Positions 1 through 8,961 of a stretch of DNA of 64,000 nt are shown here, in pieces. The stretch spans positions 41,797 through 105,796 of the forward strand of contig ONRC01000012.1 of NCBI GenBank assembly GCA_900320085.1, written 5' to 3'. The translations under genes were made by a program, and so were the position numbers. Source of the stretch: an uncultured Eubacteriales bacterium. Lineage in GTDB: Bacteria; Bacillota; Clostridia; Christensenellales; Aristaeellaceae. Numbering within the stretch: position 1 is the first letter of the stretch; each line of letters starts with the position of its first letter. The notes beneath the pieces were generated by a model. It did not search any database, was not told the origin of the DNA, and saw only the letters and a program-made list of their open reading frames with translations.

Positions 1-2
1 CG

Positions 3-821
3 CGGGGCATCGTCTGCTATCTGCCCGATAATTGCCAGGGAGAGGACAACGTGCAGGATTTCCTGGGCATGTGCGGCTTCCCCATCGTATGCACGCCCTA
101 CTTCCCGGAGAACGCAAAGCAAATCCTGCTCACCCGTTCCTCCGCCTGTGACCCGGACGTGGTAGAAAAGCTGAAAGGTTGGCTGGAAAAGACCGGCGGC
201 GACGCGCTGATCACCACCGGCTTTATCGACGCCGTGCGCGGAAAAGGCCTGGAGGCGCTGACCAGCATCCGGCTGCGGGGCCGTTCGGTCACCGTGGACG
301 CATACCGGGTGGAGCAGGCCGGACGGCAGTATATCAGCCTCTATCCTGCGGGGGTCAAGCCTATTCAGATTCCAGTGGCGGAATTCCGCAATAATTCCAC
401 CTGGGCGGTTGTGAAAGGGAGCCACGGCGAAGAAAGCTATGGCCTGCTGCTGCGGGACGATTATATGGACGGCCATGTATGGACGCTGGCTGTGCCCGAC
501 GCGTTCCCGGATTTCTACGCCATGCCGGAGCAGGCGCTCAGCCGCATCCGCCAGGCGTTCCCGGTGGAGGGCGTTTGGCTGGAAGGCCCGGCCCGGATTG
601 GCCTGTTTGTGTATGACAACGGTTCCTTCATCGTCTATCCCTTCGTAATGGACGGCGTACAGCGGCAGTTGGTCCGGCTGCATGTGAAAGGCGCTTCCGC
701 CCTGCGGATCACAGGACAAAAGCGCTCTCTGACGCCCCTCTATCAGGAAGGAGACGAGGCGGTATTTGAATTGCCCGTTCTGCCCGGTAAATTCATCACC
801 TGCAGCATTGAACGGTCGTGA
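3..821 (+). CDS. C-terminal part of an unrecognised protein (5' end outside window)
   Basis: The reading frame is already open at the first bases of the window, so the start lies upstream and only the last 273 codons are seen. I do not recognise the family. The first third (for example LITTGFIDAV) looks like an alpha/beta Rossmann-like or amidotransferase-like fold. The rest is rich in alternating hydrophobic residues and reads like beta-sandwich modules, as at the C terminus of some carbohydrate-active enzymes. No membrane segment is visible in this part. A short gap with no gene follows before the convergent aldo/keto reductase. That it is a real coding frame is likely; its function is unknown. 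Confidence 0.7.
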   Translation, partial: RGIVCYLPDNCQGEDNVQDFLGMCGFPIVCTPYFPENAKQILLTRSSACDPDVVEKLKGWLEKTGGDALITTGFIDAVRGKGLEALTSIRLRGRSVTVDAYRVEQAGRQYISLYPAGVKPIQIPVAEFRNNSTWAVVKGSHGEESYGLLLRDDYMDGHVWTLAVPDAFPDFYAMPEQALSRIRQAFPVEGVWLEGPARIGLFVYDNGSFIVYPFVMDGVQRQLVRLHVKGASALRITGQKRSLTPLYQEGDEAVFELPVLPGKFITCSIERS

Positions 822-887
822 TCTTCTTCCGTTCTTCCATGTGTGATTTCATGGTAAAATCAGCCGCTTGCTTCCCGGTTTGATTGC

Positions 888-1868
888 TTACCATTGCGGG
901 TGGATGATGGATCGCAGATATTGATCGTAAATATGCTGTACTGCCTGCATCTGGGCGTCTGTCAGCAGCGGCAGCTCGGCGGCCTTGACATTATCCATGA
1001 CCTGGGAAGTGCGGCTGGCGCCTGGAATCACCACGCTGACGGCAGGATGCATCAGCACCCAGCGGATGGCGACAGGGGCCAATTGATCCGTGCCGAACAC
1101 CTTTTTCAGCTCCTCCGCCGCATCCAGGCCCAGCTCGTAGGGCACGCCGGAAAAGGTTTCACCCTTATCAAATGCCGCGCCTTCCCGGTTGTAGCTGCGG
1201 TGATCCTGGGGGCCAAAGACGGTGTCCAAAGTATAGCGTCCGGTCAGAATGCCGCTGGCCAGAGGCACCCGGGCAATCACACCCACCCTGTTTTTCGCGG
1301 CCAAAGGAAACAGCTCGTCCAGGGGCTTTAGGCGGAACATGTTGAAGATCACTTCCATGGCGGCGATGCCGTATTCCATGGCCTGGATGCCTTCGCTGAC
1401 CTTCTCAACGCTCACCCCGTAATCGGCGATCTTGCCCAGCGTTTTCTGCTTTTCCAGTTCCCCGAAAATATCGTCCCGGGCGAAGACGGAGGTGGGCGGG
1501 CAATGCAGCAGGATCAGATCCAGCTTTTCCAGCTTCATCCGGCGCAGGCTGTCGTCAATAAAGCCCGCGATGGCTTCCGGCGTATACATATCCGCCGTGT
1601 GCGGGTTCAGCCTGCGGCCGCATTTGGTGGTAATGTAGAATTTTCCGGGATGGGCGGCCACGTATTCGCCGATGGTTTCCTCGCTTTTGCCGCCGTTGTA
1701 CACGTCCGCGGTGTCGATGAAGGTGATGCCCGCCGCCTCAGCAGTTTCCAGAATTTTGAAAGCTTCCTCCTTATTGAAGGGATCGCCCCATTTGGTGCCC
1801 AGCTGCCAAGTGCCCAGGCCGATTTCGCTGACGGAACGGCCCGTTTTGCCAAAGATGCGCTGCTTCAT
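888..1868 (-). CDS. Aldo/keto reductase
   Basis: A cytoplasmic NAD(P)H-dependent oxidoreductase of 326 residues, a normal size for the family. The N terminus has the usual GLGTWQLG strand. The AKR catalytic tetrad is visible as Asp and Tyr in TADVY, Lys in TTKCG and His in LLHCPP. The C-terminal VIPGASRTSQV segment is the nucleotide-binding loop. The start at 1868 is chosen because AAGGAGG lies about eight bases upstream; an earlier in-frame ATG has no such site. The substrate cannot be told from sequence. It appears to stand alone and faces the decayed region beyond 1.9 kb. Confidence 0.93.
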   Translation of the reverse strand: MKQRIFGKTGRSVSEIGLGTWQLGTKWGDPFNKEEAFKILETAEAAGITFIDTADVYNGGKSEETIGEYVAAHPGKFYITTKCGRRLNPHTADMYTPEAIAGFIDDSLRRMKLEKLDLILLHCPPTSVFARDDIFGELEKQKTLGKIADYGVSVEKVSEGIQAMEYGIAAMEVIFNMFRLKPLDELFPLAAKNRVGVIARVPLASGILTGRYTLDTVFGPQDHRSYNREGAAFDKGETFSGVPYELGLDAAEELKKVFGTDQLAPVAIRWVLMHPAVSVVIPGASRTSQVMDNVKAAELPLLTDAQMQAVQHIYDQYLRSIIHPQW

Positions 1869-1922
1869 TGTGCCCTTTCCTCCTTGCTGATTTGATCGGT
1901 TCATTCTCTGTATTGATTGCTT

Positions 1923-2258
1923 TTAGGTTGCGATCAATGTCGCCACATAATCCACGCCCTCAGGCACGGGCAGGCCGGGATCGGCGAGGATCAGCCGCAC
2001 GTTTTCATCCAGTCCGTAAGCAAAATGACACAGGGTAATGCCGATATCCACCTTCTGCAGGTCCCATCCGGTGGCGTCCACATAGCCCTTGCTTTTCTTT
2101 TCATAGAAATGGGCATGCTTTCCGTCCATCACCACCCGCCAGGGCTGCTTGTTGACCGCGGAGGGAGCCCAGCGCACCATTTCCAGGGCTTCTTTCATGG
2201 GCGTGTTTTCGGACAGCGGTTTATTGTCCCTCACCATGTTCATGACAGGCATCGGTGC
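1923..2258 (-). pseudogene. Truncated nitroreductase-family C-terminal remnant
   Basis: The minus strand encodes a typical nitroreductase C-terminal half: WAPSAVNKQPWRV, the FYEKKSK strand, then DIGITLCHFAYG. The N-terminal FMN-binding half is absent. Where it should be, the sequence runs into an unrelated opposite-strand fragment of an MBL-fold gene, so the break lies near 2245-2270. No ribosome site supports a new start. I read this as a dead gene end left by a deletion or rearrangement. Confidence 0.75.
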
Positions 2259-2259
2259 A

Positions 2260-2634
2260 GCCGTCGCCGAAGCTGCTTCCGAACATAGGCTGCTGTACCA
2301 AGGACATGGCAGCCTCAGAATTGTCACGCGTGAAGGCAAGGTCATCTACATTGATCCTTACGCGGGTGAAGGATATGATCTGGCAGCCGATCTGATTCTG
2401 ATATCGCACGGGCATCAGGATCATAATGCAGTGCACCTGATCCGGAACCGCAATGAGGATTGCAGGATCATTTCCAACACAGACGCGCTTGTGAACGGTG
2501 CATATCAAACCTACGATCTGGGTTATGCGGTAGTTGAAGCGGTGCAGGCAGGGAACAGCCGGAATCATGATATCAATGTCTGCGTCGGCTGGCTGATCAC
2601 TTTATCCGATTTGCTCTCTGATAAAACTCCGTAA
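2260..2634 (+). pseudogene. Truncated MBL-fold metallo-hydrolase remnant
   Basis: The plus-strand frame contains YQGHGSLRI, VIYIDPYAGEGYD and the metal-binding motif SHGHQDHN, as in the UPF0173/MBL-fold hydrolases secreted by some Clostridia. The family continues with a GDT metal-binding strand after CVGWLITLSD. Here that part is gone and the frame ends after a few unrelated residues. The signal peptide and start are also missing. Both ends are therefore lost, and an active enzyme is not expected. Confidence 0.75.
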
Positions 2635-2654
2635 ACTTGACACGAACAATCATC

Positions 2655-2706
2655 AACCGGATAAGATGTCAGGTGAAATACCTGATGCTTATCCGGTTGT
2701 TTTTTT
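2655..2706 (+). terminator. Strong rho-independent terminator
   Basis: An 11-bp perfect stem (AACCGGATAAG with CTTATCCGGTT) encloses a second stem (TCAGGT/ACCTGA) and is followed by GTTTTTTTG. It lies just past the MBL remnant and may have served the gene once there. Confidence 0.85.
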
Positions 2707-2799
2707 GAGGGAGGGGTTTTTATACAGCGGAAAAATGATTTCACCACGGGAAAGATTTTATCGCCGCTTTTGCGGTTCATGCTGCCGGTTTTTTCGCCA

Positions 2800-2925
2800 T
2801 GTTTCTGCAATCCATGTATGGGCCTTGCCACGCCCTGCGCCACTGTGCTCCAGGTGGTCATGTGCCTTGTCTGCTTCCGGCTGGCAAATCATAAATACCA
2901 CAGCAAAGATGAAAGAATGGGTTGA
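2800..2925 (+). pseudogene. Possible C-terminal remnant of a membrane protein
   Basis: In one plus frame a hydrophobic stretch (ATVLQVVMCLVCF) is followed by a short charged tail (ANHKYHSKDERMG) and a stop. This has the look of the last membrane helix and cytoplasmic tail of a transporter. No start or upstream domain is present, and the family cannot be named. Confidence 0.35.
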
Positions 2926-3067
2926 CCAATAAAACACAGGATCGCGCTCAGCCCTTCACGCTGCCCACGACGATGCTGGTCAATTTTTTGATCAGCATAT
3001 TGGCAAGTGGCCTTTCGTTCGTTATAATAATTGATCGAAGGGCCACTTTAATGGTTCCCGATGATGG

Positions 3068-3250
3068 ATGGAAATCCGCATGGATAACGGCAATGTTTGG
3101 GATGTATCCCCCTTCCTGCGCACGGAATGTCCCACCTTGAACGGCCATTTGCTGGTGCTTCTGAAAGCGGGAACGACGCCCGGCAAGGTCAGCCTCACCT
3201 TGTATATCGAAGACTTTGGCCCGCGTGAAATCCAATTTACGCTGCATTAG
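3068..3250 (+). pseudogene. C-terminal remnant resembling a glycoside hydrolase family 2 enzyme
   Basis: About 60 codons end in a beta-strand pattern (GTTPGKVSLTLYIEDFGPREI) like the last Ig-like domain of GH2 beta-galactosidases and relatives. The catalytic part is missing and no ribosome site precedes the frame. It belongs to a cluster of broken gene ends between 1.9 and 3.4 kb. The family call rests on pattern only. Confidence 0.45.
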
Positions 3251-3352
3251 CATTTTACGTGTACCTTTCCCCGCATCTACGGCATGACGCCCAACAGCTT
3301 TCGCCTTGCCTGCCATGCGGCTTATCAGTGTTCTGCGGCGGATCATGCATAA
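3251..3352 (+). pseudogene. AraC-type regulator C-terminal remnant
   Basis: Directly after the stop of the GH2-like fragment, the same frame reads FPRIYGMTPNSFRL. This is the hallmark end of the second helix-turn-helix of AraC/XylS regulators. Only about 33 codons remain before a stop, so the DNA-binding domain is incomplete. AraC regulators and glycoside hydrolases are often neighbours, so both pieces may come from one lost carbohydrate locus. Confidence 0.6.
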
Positions 3353-3456
3353 CCTGACAAGGATTGGCCGGATGCCCCGTCAGCCGACAGAAAAGAAACA
3401 AACGAGTGGAATACGGTGTCCGCTGAATACCAGATTTCTGCAAAGGAGGAGCAAAT

Positions 3457-4377
3457 ATGCCTTATGATCTTACGGCTCCATTGGTGATTGGCATTTCTTC
3501 GCGCGCGCTGTTTGATCTGGAGGAAGAAAACCGGATTTATGAACAGCAGGGCCTGGCCGCTTATACGGATTATCAGATCAGGAATGAAGAAAAAACGCTC
3601 AAGCCCGGCGTCGGGTTTGAGCTTGTGCGGGCCTTCCTGCGGCTGAATGAGACTGCGTCGGAACGCAGACTGGTGGAAGTCATCGTGATGTCCAGAAACA
3701 GCCCGGATACCAGTCTGCGAATCTTCAACTCCATTGAGCGCTACGGGCTGGATATTACGCGGGCCGCGCTGGTCGGCGGCGCTTCGGTAGCGCCATATCT
3801 GACGGCGTTCAGCACCGATCTGTTTCTCTCCGCTGAGCCGACCGACGTGCAGAAAGCCATCAACTCCGGCGTCGCCGCGGGCGTGCTGCTGACGAACGCG
3901 GTGCCCGCGGGACGGGAAAACAAAGTGGATCAGATCCGCATCGCGTTTGATGGCGATGCGGTGCTGTTCGGCGCGGAGGCAGAGCGCATTTATCAGCGCT
4001 CCGGCATAGACGCGTTTCAGGAGCATGAACGGAGCCATGAGGACGAACCGCTGCCCAAAGGCCCTTTCGCCAACTTTTTGATGGCCCTGTCCAATATTCA
4101 GGCCATGTTTCCGGACAAGGACAGCGCGCCGATCCGAACCGCTCTTGTGACATCGCGCATGGCTCCGGCGCATGCCCGGGCCATCAAGACCCTGCGGCAA
4201 TGGCATGTGCGGGTGGATGAAGCCTTTTTCCTGGGCGGCGTGTCCAAGAAAGAAATACTGGCCAGCTTTGGCGCCCATATCTTTTTCGATGATCAGCACA
4301 CCCATGCCGATCCCGCCTCGGAAGTGGTGGCATCGGCTGTGGTTCCCTACCGTGAAGGGGACGACCCATCCAAATAA
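3457..4377 (+). CDS. Cytosolic 5'-nucleotidase family protein
   Basis: A 306-residue soluble protein of the family that includes cytosolic 5'-nucleotidase 1A (PF06189), expected to remove phosphate from nucleoside monophosphates. Visible family features are the N-terminal VIGISSRALFDLEEEN block with the nucleophile Asp, VIVMSRNSPDTSLRIFNSI in the middle, FDGDAVLF, and FFLGGVSKKEIL with FFDDQ near the C terminus. The start follows a perfect AAAGGAGGAG site seven bases upstream. It is monocistronic as far as I can see. Substrate preference (AMP, IMP or deoxynucleotides) cannot be read from sequence. Confidence 0.92.
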   Translation: MPYDLTAPLVIGISSRALFDLEEENRIYEQQGLAAYTDYQIRNEEKTLKPGVGFELVRAFLRLNETASERRLVEVIVMSRNSPDTSLRIFNSIERYGLDITRAALVGGASVAPYLTAFSTDLFLSAEPTDVQKAINSGVAAGVLLTNAVPAGRENKVDQIRIAFDGDAVLFGAEAERIYQRSGIDAFQEHERSHEDEPLPKGPFANFLMALSNIQAMFPDKDSAPIRTALVTSRMAPAHARAIKTLRQWHVRVDEAFFLGGVSKKEILASFGAHIFFDDQHTHADPASEVVASAVVPYREGDDPSK

Positions 4378-4768
4378 ATCCGTCCGCAATGGATGATAAG
4401 AGAAAGGACAGCGCCATTCTCACCTCAAATCAGTACCTGCCTGCTGACCATGACGCCGACTTTTTTCCGCCAAGAGCCGCAAAGCGGTCCCCGGAGAAAA
4501 ATAAACAGAAGGCACTGTCGCCTGTCTTTTTCCGGGAATGATCTTTCCCGCCATGACAATATAGGTCTAAAGAGCAATCTGCGGGAGGCAGAATGCCTCC
4601 TGAGAAGAATTAGCTATCGGAATCCGGACACACAGAAAAGCCGGAAATGAACGCAGCCCCTTCCGGAATAGTATCCCGGAAGGGGCCGTATTGCTTTCAG
4701 TATAATTTATTGCGCCAGCGTTCAAAAGCCTTTCCTGATTCCTATGAACGCGGATGCAAGCATGGATG
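4378..4768. other. Gene-free interval with one hairpin
   Basis: No convincing coding frame. The only structure is a hairpin at 4656-4685 (GCCCCTTCCGG / CCGGAAGGGGC). It may end the minus-strand SH3 gene or the plus-strand nucleotidase transcript, although neither side has a long T run. Confidence 0.5.
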
Positions 4769-5368
4769 TCACGCTCTGGAAACGTACTTGCTGCTGATAT
4801 ATCCGATGACGCCGGTGGCGGGATCCTGCACCTTGAGCCAGTTGTTCAATTCGGCCAGCACGGTCAGGGTCTTGCCAGCATAGCATCTGTTAAGCACCTT
4901 CGTGTCCGTGGAGGGAGTCCTGCGGAGGTTCACCCAGCCGGTGGCGTGGACAGGACGGGACACAATGGTGTAGGGGGCGACCGTCTTTTCGGTGCGCTTG
5001 ACGTCGTTCGCGGATTTGGAAGAAGAAGTGCCCTGGAACTTGCCGGGGTTATTGTGGACCAGAAAACGGGTGGACACGTAGGCGGCGTAATCGTTTTTGC
5101 CGTGGCCATTGTCGTACCGGTAGGTGATCAAGGCCCATTCGGAATCAGTGAAGGCGTCCACATAAACCCGGGTGCCGTATTTCAGGTTGCCGACGACCTT
5201 GCCGTTGGGGTTGTCGCGGACGTTCAGGCCTTTGCCGTTTCCGGTCTTCACATAGTAGTAACCCGCATGTTCGTCGGGGCCTTCTTCGCAGGCCAGGGCG
5301 GCGGGAACAAACACAGCAAGCATCAGCGTAAGGACGACAAGCATCATGGAAACAAATCGTTTAGTCAT
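4769..5368 (-). CDS. Secreted protein with two SH3-like domains
   Basis: The 199-residue product starts with a clear signal peptide (MTKRFVSMMLVVLTLMLAVF, cleavage near AALA-C). Residues about 38-98 and 138-198 are two bacterial SH3 modules, each with the typical GLNVRDNP or VNLRRTPS start and a YVSTRF or YISSKYV end. Such domains bind cell-wall peptides or polysaccharide. The Cys directly after AALA could make it a lipoprotein, but the lipobox is poor. The start at 5368 has GGAGG eight bases upstream. No catalytic domain is present, so a wall-binding or structural role is inferred. Confidence 0.85.
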   Translation of the reverse strand: MTKRFVSMMLVVLTLMLAVFVPAALACEEGPDEHAGYYYVKTGNGKGLNVRDNPNGKVVGNLKYGTRVYVDAFTDSEWALITYRYDNGHGKNDYAAYVSTRFLVHNNPGKFQGTSSSKSANDVKRTEKTVAPYTIVSRPVHATGWVNLRRTPSTDTKVLNRCYAGKTLTVLAELNNWLKVQDPATGVIGYISSKYVSRA

Positions 5369-5383
5369 TGTAGTTTCCTCCAT

Positions 5384-5844
5384 TCAATCTTTCATTACCG
5401 CGCCATCTGGCGCAGGAATCTTTTATTGGAGGAGCATTTTCGCTCCTCGCATGTATATACGGCCGCAAAGAAGAAGTGGCAGCGCCGAGTGAAAAAAGCA
5501 GAATATTTTTCATGTGATTTTGTCTGCTTATCCATTGCATCTTTTTCTATGAATGGATGGTTATTTTGATTCCGTCACAATTTCTTCCAAGTGGCGCAGC
5601 AGGTATTTCTGAGCCTGTGGAGAAAACATAAGCTGACAATGGATCTCGCCGGTTTTGGGGCAGGAACATCCAATTTGGCAGCAAGGCTTTCCTTTTCACC
5701 TCAGGTTTTTCAGGATAACCGCTATATAACCAAATCGCAGAAAACGCGCCAATGCGGCAGAAAGCCGGCCTCAGGCGCACAGGCAGATTATATGGCGCAC
5801 AATAAACAGATGATGCCTTTCGATATTGCAAAGGAGGCCATGAT
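5384..5844. other. Intergenic region upstream of sensor-kinase genes
   Basis: No gene is supported. The region lies between divergent genes and should hold both promoters. A short hairpin (GGAGGAGCATTTTCGCTCCTC) lies near 5431. An AAAGGAGG ribosome site ends the interval ahead of 5845. Confidence 0.5.
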
Positions 5845-7512
5845 ATGCGGCAGCAAGACACAGAGCAAGATATCCTTCGCTCCACCTGTATTTTTTTGGT
5901 CTTCCTTTTGCTGGCTGGGCTTGTGAATCTGATGGGCTTTTCCGGGATTGCAGAGCTCGAATCGCTGATGGCCAGCTGCAATTACCTGATTTATGTGGGC
6001 CTGCTGCTCTATTGGTTCCGGTCTGTCCGGGACAGGCTCCTGCCGACCCGGGCAAAGGGCTGGGTCATGAGCGCGGCGCTGCTGATGCTTTTGTATCAGC
6101 TGCTGCGGGTGTTCAAGTATCGCTTTGCCACCGAACCGGGTGTGCATCGGTATCTGGTTTATCTGTACTTTGTGCCCATGGTGCTGATCCCCACGCTTTT
6201 CCTGATGACCTGCCTGCGCATCCGCCGGGGGAATCACCCGGGGCGCTGGGACGAAGCCCTGCTCCTGATCCCGCCCGGGCTGCTTTTGCTGATCACACTG
6301 ACGAACGATCTCCATGGGCTGGTATACGCGCCCCGGGTGGCGCTGAGCCAGTTTGCGTTGGATACCGGCACCTATGCCCATGGCCCGGTCTTCTACGCCC
6401 TGTGCATCTGGATGATCCTGAGCTTTGCCGCGGGTCTTATCCTGCTGCTTTGGACGACCGCCAGGCGGCCCGGGAAGGCGCTTGTGTTCCTGCTTGTTGT
6501 TGTGGCCTTATGGCTCGGCTTGCTGATTGAATTTCTCCTGATCCACGACGGGGTGTATGGCCCGCGCATGTATAACAGCCCCGAGATCAACATGTTCGGC
6601 ATGCTGGGCGTGTTCGAGGTCTGCATCCACTATCGGCTGATCCCGCACAACGCGAACTATGCGGCATTTTTCGGAACGCTCCAAACGCCGTCGCTGGTGA
6701 CGGACGGGGCGCTGCAGCCCGTTTATTACTCCGCCAGTAAACTCACGGCGGAGGCTGAACAGCTTCGGGCCGCGCTTTTATCCCCGGTGTATCTGACCCC
6801 GGACCTAAAGCTCTCCGGCCATCCGGTGCGCGGCGGCTTCGCCTTCTGGACGGAGGATGAGACCCAGGTGCACCTGGCCCAGGACAGGCTTGCGGAGGCC
6901 AACGAGCTGATCGAATCGGAAAACAGCCTGATCCAGGCGGAGACGGAGCAGCGGGAGAAGGACGCCTGGCTGCAATCCCGCCACCGCATCTATCACGAAA
7001 TCGCGGAAACCCTGTACCCCTGCCAGCAGCGCATCGAACGGCTGCTGAGCCGGATGGAGCCGGACACGCCCGCCTTCCGGGATCAGCTGGCCCAGGTGTC
7101 GGTGCTGAACGCCTATGTGAAGCGCAAGACCAACCTGCTCCTGGTGGCGGCGGAGCAGAACGCGCTGACAGCCCATGCGCTGTTCCTGGCGCTCAGGGAG
7201 TCCGCCGGGTATCTGTCCCTGGCCGGGCTGCGCACCGCGGCGCAGGAGCCGGAGGAGGAGCAGGCCCTGCCCGCCGCGGTTGTGATCGCCCTCTACGACG
7301 CTTTTGAGGCGGTGGCCGAGCAGCTGATGGGCAAGGCCCCGTCCCTGATGGTTTCCTGGCAGGGCGACGCCCTCGTTTTAGCGACGGAGACGCCGGTCCT
7401 CCCGGATGTGAGCGCTCTTCCTGTACCCGCGCGGGTACAGGAAGAAGACGGCATCCTGTATCTGGATCTGCTGGCCCAAGCGAAGGAAACGAAGGGAGGT
7501 GAGCGGGCATGA
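5845..7512 (+). CDS. 7TM sensor protein, histidine-kinase-like (split system, gene 1)
   Basis: A 555-residue membrane protein. Residues about 10-240 form seven hydrophobic segments like the 7TM sensor domain found at the N terminus of some Clostridia kinases. A coiled linker (about 345-380) leads to a possible phosphoacceptor helix with His384 in RIYHEIAETLYP. No N, G1 or G2 boxes of a HATPase domain are visible in the degenerate C-terminal 120 residues, so it probably cannot phosphorylate on its own. It overlaps the next gene by four bases (ATGA), which suggests translational coupling. I infer that the two products act as a pair. AAAGGAGG precedes the ATG. Confidence 0.75.
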   Translation: MRQQDTEQDILRSTCIFLVFLLLAGLVNLMGFSGIAELESLMASCNYLIYVGLLLYWFRSVRDRLLPTRAKGWVMSAALLMLLYQLLRVFKYRFATEPGVHRYLVYLYFVPMVLIPTLFLMTCLRIRRGNHPGRWDEALLLIPPGLLLLITLTNDLHGLVYAPRVALSQFALDTGTYAHGPVFYALCIWMILSFAAGLILLLWTTARRPGKALVFLLVVVALWLGLLIEFLLIHDGVYGPRMYNSPEINMFGMLGVFEVCIHYRLIPHNANYAAFFGTLQTPSLVTDGALQPVYYSASKLTAEAEQLRAALLSPVYLTPDLKLSGHPVRGGFAFWTEDETQVHLAQDRLAEANELIESENSLIQAETEQREKDAWLQSRHRIYHEIAETLYPCQQRIERLLSRMEPDTPAFRDQLAQVSVLNAYVKRKTNLLLVAAEQNALTAHALFLALRESAGYLSLAGLRTAAQEPEEEQALPAAVVIALYDAFEAVAEQLMGKAPSLMVSWQGDALVLATETPVLPDVSALPVPARVQEEDGILYLDLLAQAKETKGGERA

Positions 7513-8789
7513 CGATCAAGGAAGCCATGCTGTCCGCCGCGCGGCTGCCCGTGCTGGGCGTGCTGTTTCTGCTGATTACCGGGCAGATGGCGTTGATCAT
7601 CGCCGCCCACAGGGACGGCCGGAGCCGCCGGTTCAAGTCCGCCCTGGTCGCCTTCTTCCTGGTCAGTGAGCTCGTTTTCTGGTTCTGTTTATGCGTGATC
7701 AGCTGGAGGAACAATTACCCCGGCTGGAGCAAAGAACCCCCGGCTTTTTGGGCGGCGATCTTCGCCTGCCCGGTTTGGGCGGTTTGGATCTATGAGGCCG
7801 CTGCCGCCGCGCTCCTGTTTTTCGCCGTTCGGGACACCCACCGCTACCGGAACCACCACGTCACGCCGGACAGCGTCAAGCAGACCATGGACCTGCTGCC
7901 CCTGGGCATCGGCTTTGCCGAGCCGGACGGGGCGGTGTGCTTCCGCAACCTGGTGATGGATCATCTGTCCTCAGCGCTGACCGGCAGGCTGTTCACCGAT
8001 TGGGATGTTTTTCAGGCGGCGGCGGGCGGGGATCAGGTGACCGTGGAGGGCAGGGTATGGCACCTCCGCCACCGGGGAACGCCGGGCGGCTTCCTCACCC
8101 AGATCACCGCCACGGACATCACGGAGCAGGCCCGCATCCTGGAAAACCTTCGGGAAAAGAACCGGAAGCTCAAGGACATTCAATTGCGCCTGAAAGTCTA
8201 CAACCGCCAGGCGGGGCGCATCATCATCGCTCAGGAGCTTTTAAACGCCCGGATGACGGTGCACGACCAACTGGGCAGCGTGCTGCTGGAGAGCCGCCAT
8301 TACCTGAACGACCCCACCTCCATCGACGAAGCGCTGCTGCTGCAGGCGCTCAGGAATGCCAACACCTACCTGCTGCGGGAATACGAGGGGGATGACGCCG
8401 ACGCCGATCCCCTGACGGAGGCCGTCGGGATGGCGCAGGCCATGGGGGTAAAGGTAGCGCTGACCGGCATCCCGCCCACGGAGGCCGTCCCCCGGGGGAT
8501 TCTGGCCGCCGCCATCCGCGAATGTGCCGCCAACACCGTCAAGCACGCGGAGGGCGACCGCCTGACGGTAGACGCGCGACGCACGGACGCCGGGTATACC
8601 TTTACCCTCTGCGGCAACGGCCTGCCGCCCGCCGGGCCCATCCGGGAAAGCGGCGGCCTGCTTTCCCTGCGAACGCTGGTGGAGAACCGCCTCGGCGTGA
8701 TGCGCGTTGACTCCTCCCCCGCGTTCCGGCTCACGATCGTTCTTCCGTTCCCAGCCAATTCCATTGCTTCCCGGCCGATCGGCCGATGA
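7509..8789 (+). CDS. Membrane sensor histidine kinase (split system, gene 2)
   Basis: A 426-residue protein with three N-terminal membrane segments (about 12-32, 42-62 and 75-103), a small PAS-like segment (about 125-205), and a coiled linker. The dimerisation helix carries His252 in MTVHDQLGS, an HDxLG context like HisKA_3/LytS-type kinases. A HATPase domain follows with an N box at RECAANTVKH (Asn near 342), a CGNGLPP G1-like segment and a GGLLSLRTLVE G2-like segment. It starts inside the stop of the preceding 7TM gene. A terminator directly follows, so the two kinases form their own unit ahead of the response regulator. Confidence 0.82.
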   Translation: MTIKEAMLSAARLPVLGVLFLLITGQMALIIAAHRDGRSRRFKSALVAFFLVSELVFWFCLCVISWRNNYPGWSKEPPAFWAAIFACPVWAVWIYEAAAAALLFFAVRDTHRYRNHHVTPDSVKQTMDLLPLGIGFAEPDGAVCFRNLVMDHLSSALTGRLFTDWDVFQAAAGGDQVTVEGRVWHLRHRGTPGGFLTQITATDITEQARILENLREKNRKLKDIQLRLKVYNRQAGRIIIAQELLNARMTVHDQLGSVLLESRHYLNDPTSIDEALLLQALRNANTYLLREYEGDDADADPLTEAVGMAQAMGVKVALTGIPPTEAVPRGILAAAIRECAANTVKHAEGDRLTVDARRTDAGYTFTLCGNGLPPAGPIRESGGLLSLRTLVENRLGVMRVDSSPAFRLTIVLPFPANSIASRPIGR

Positions 8790-8796
8790 CGCAAGG

Positions 8797-8838
8797 CGCG
8801 GCTCCTGCTGTATGCAACAGGCAGGGGCCGCGTTTTTT
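8797..8838 (+). terminator. Terminator between kinases and response regulator
   Basis: A GC-rich stem (CGCGGCTCCTGC / GCAGGGGCCGCG, one mismatch) is followed by TTTTTT. It separates the kinase pair from the regulator, which has its own promoter just downstream. Confidence 0.8.
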
Positions 8839-8886
8839 GCAATGAAATCCCCTTGAAATGTCCCTCCAAAATGGGCCGTTCGGCCC

Positions 8887-8916
8887 ATGACAAGGCGGCC
8901 CCGTATGGCCTATAAT
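8887..8916 (+). promoter_or_regulatory. Sigma-A-type promoter for the response regulator
   Basis: ATGACA (-35) and a perfect TATAAT (-10) are separated by 18 bases, about 45 bases before the response-regulator start and just after the kinase terminator. The sequence around this -10 (TATGGC..ATAATAAACA.ATG) resembles a stretch at 5793-5814 upstream of the first kinase, which may reflect shared control. Confidence 0.75.
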
Positions 8917-8961
8917 AAACAAATGGAAAGGAATATACTTCCTGCCCGGAGGGTGATGCGA

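Noticed and set aside
3005..3051. Inverted repeat AAGTGGCC...GGGCCACTT with an internal TATAAT as a promoter element
   Set aside because: The stem is imperfect, lies within the decayed region and no intact gene is served by it. Its similarity to family-1 ends is only partial.
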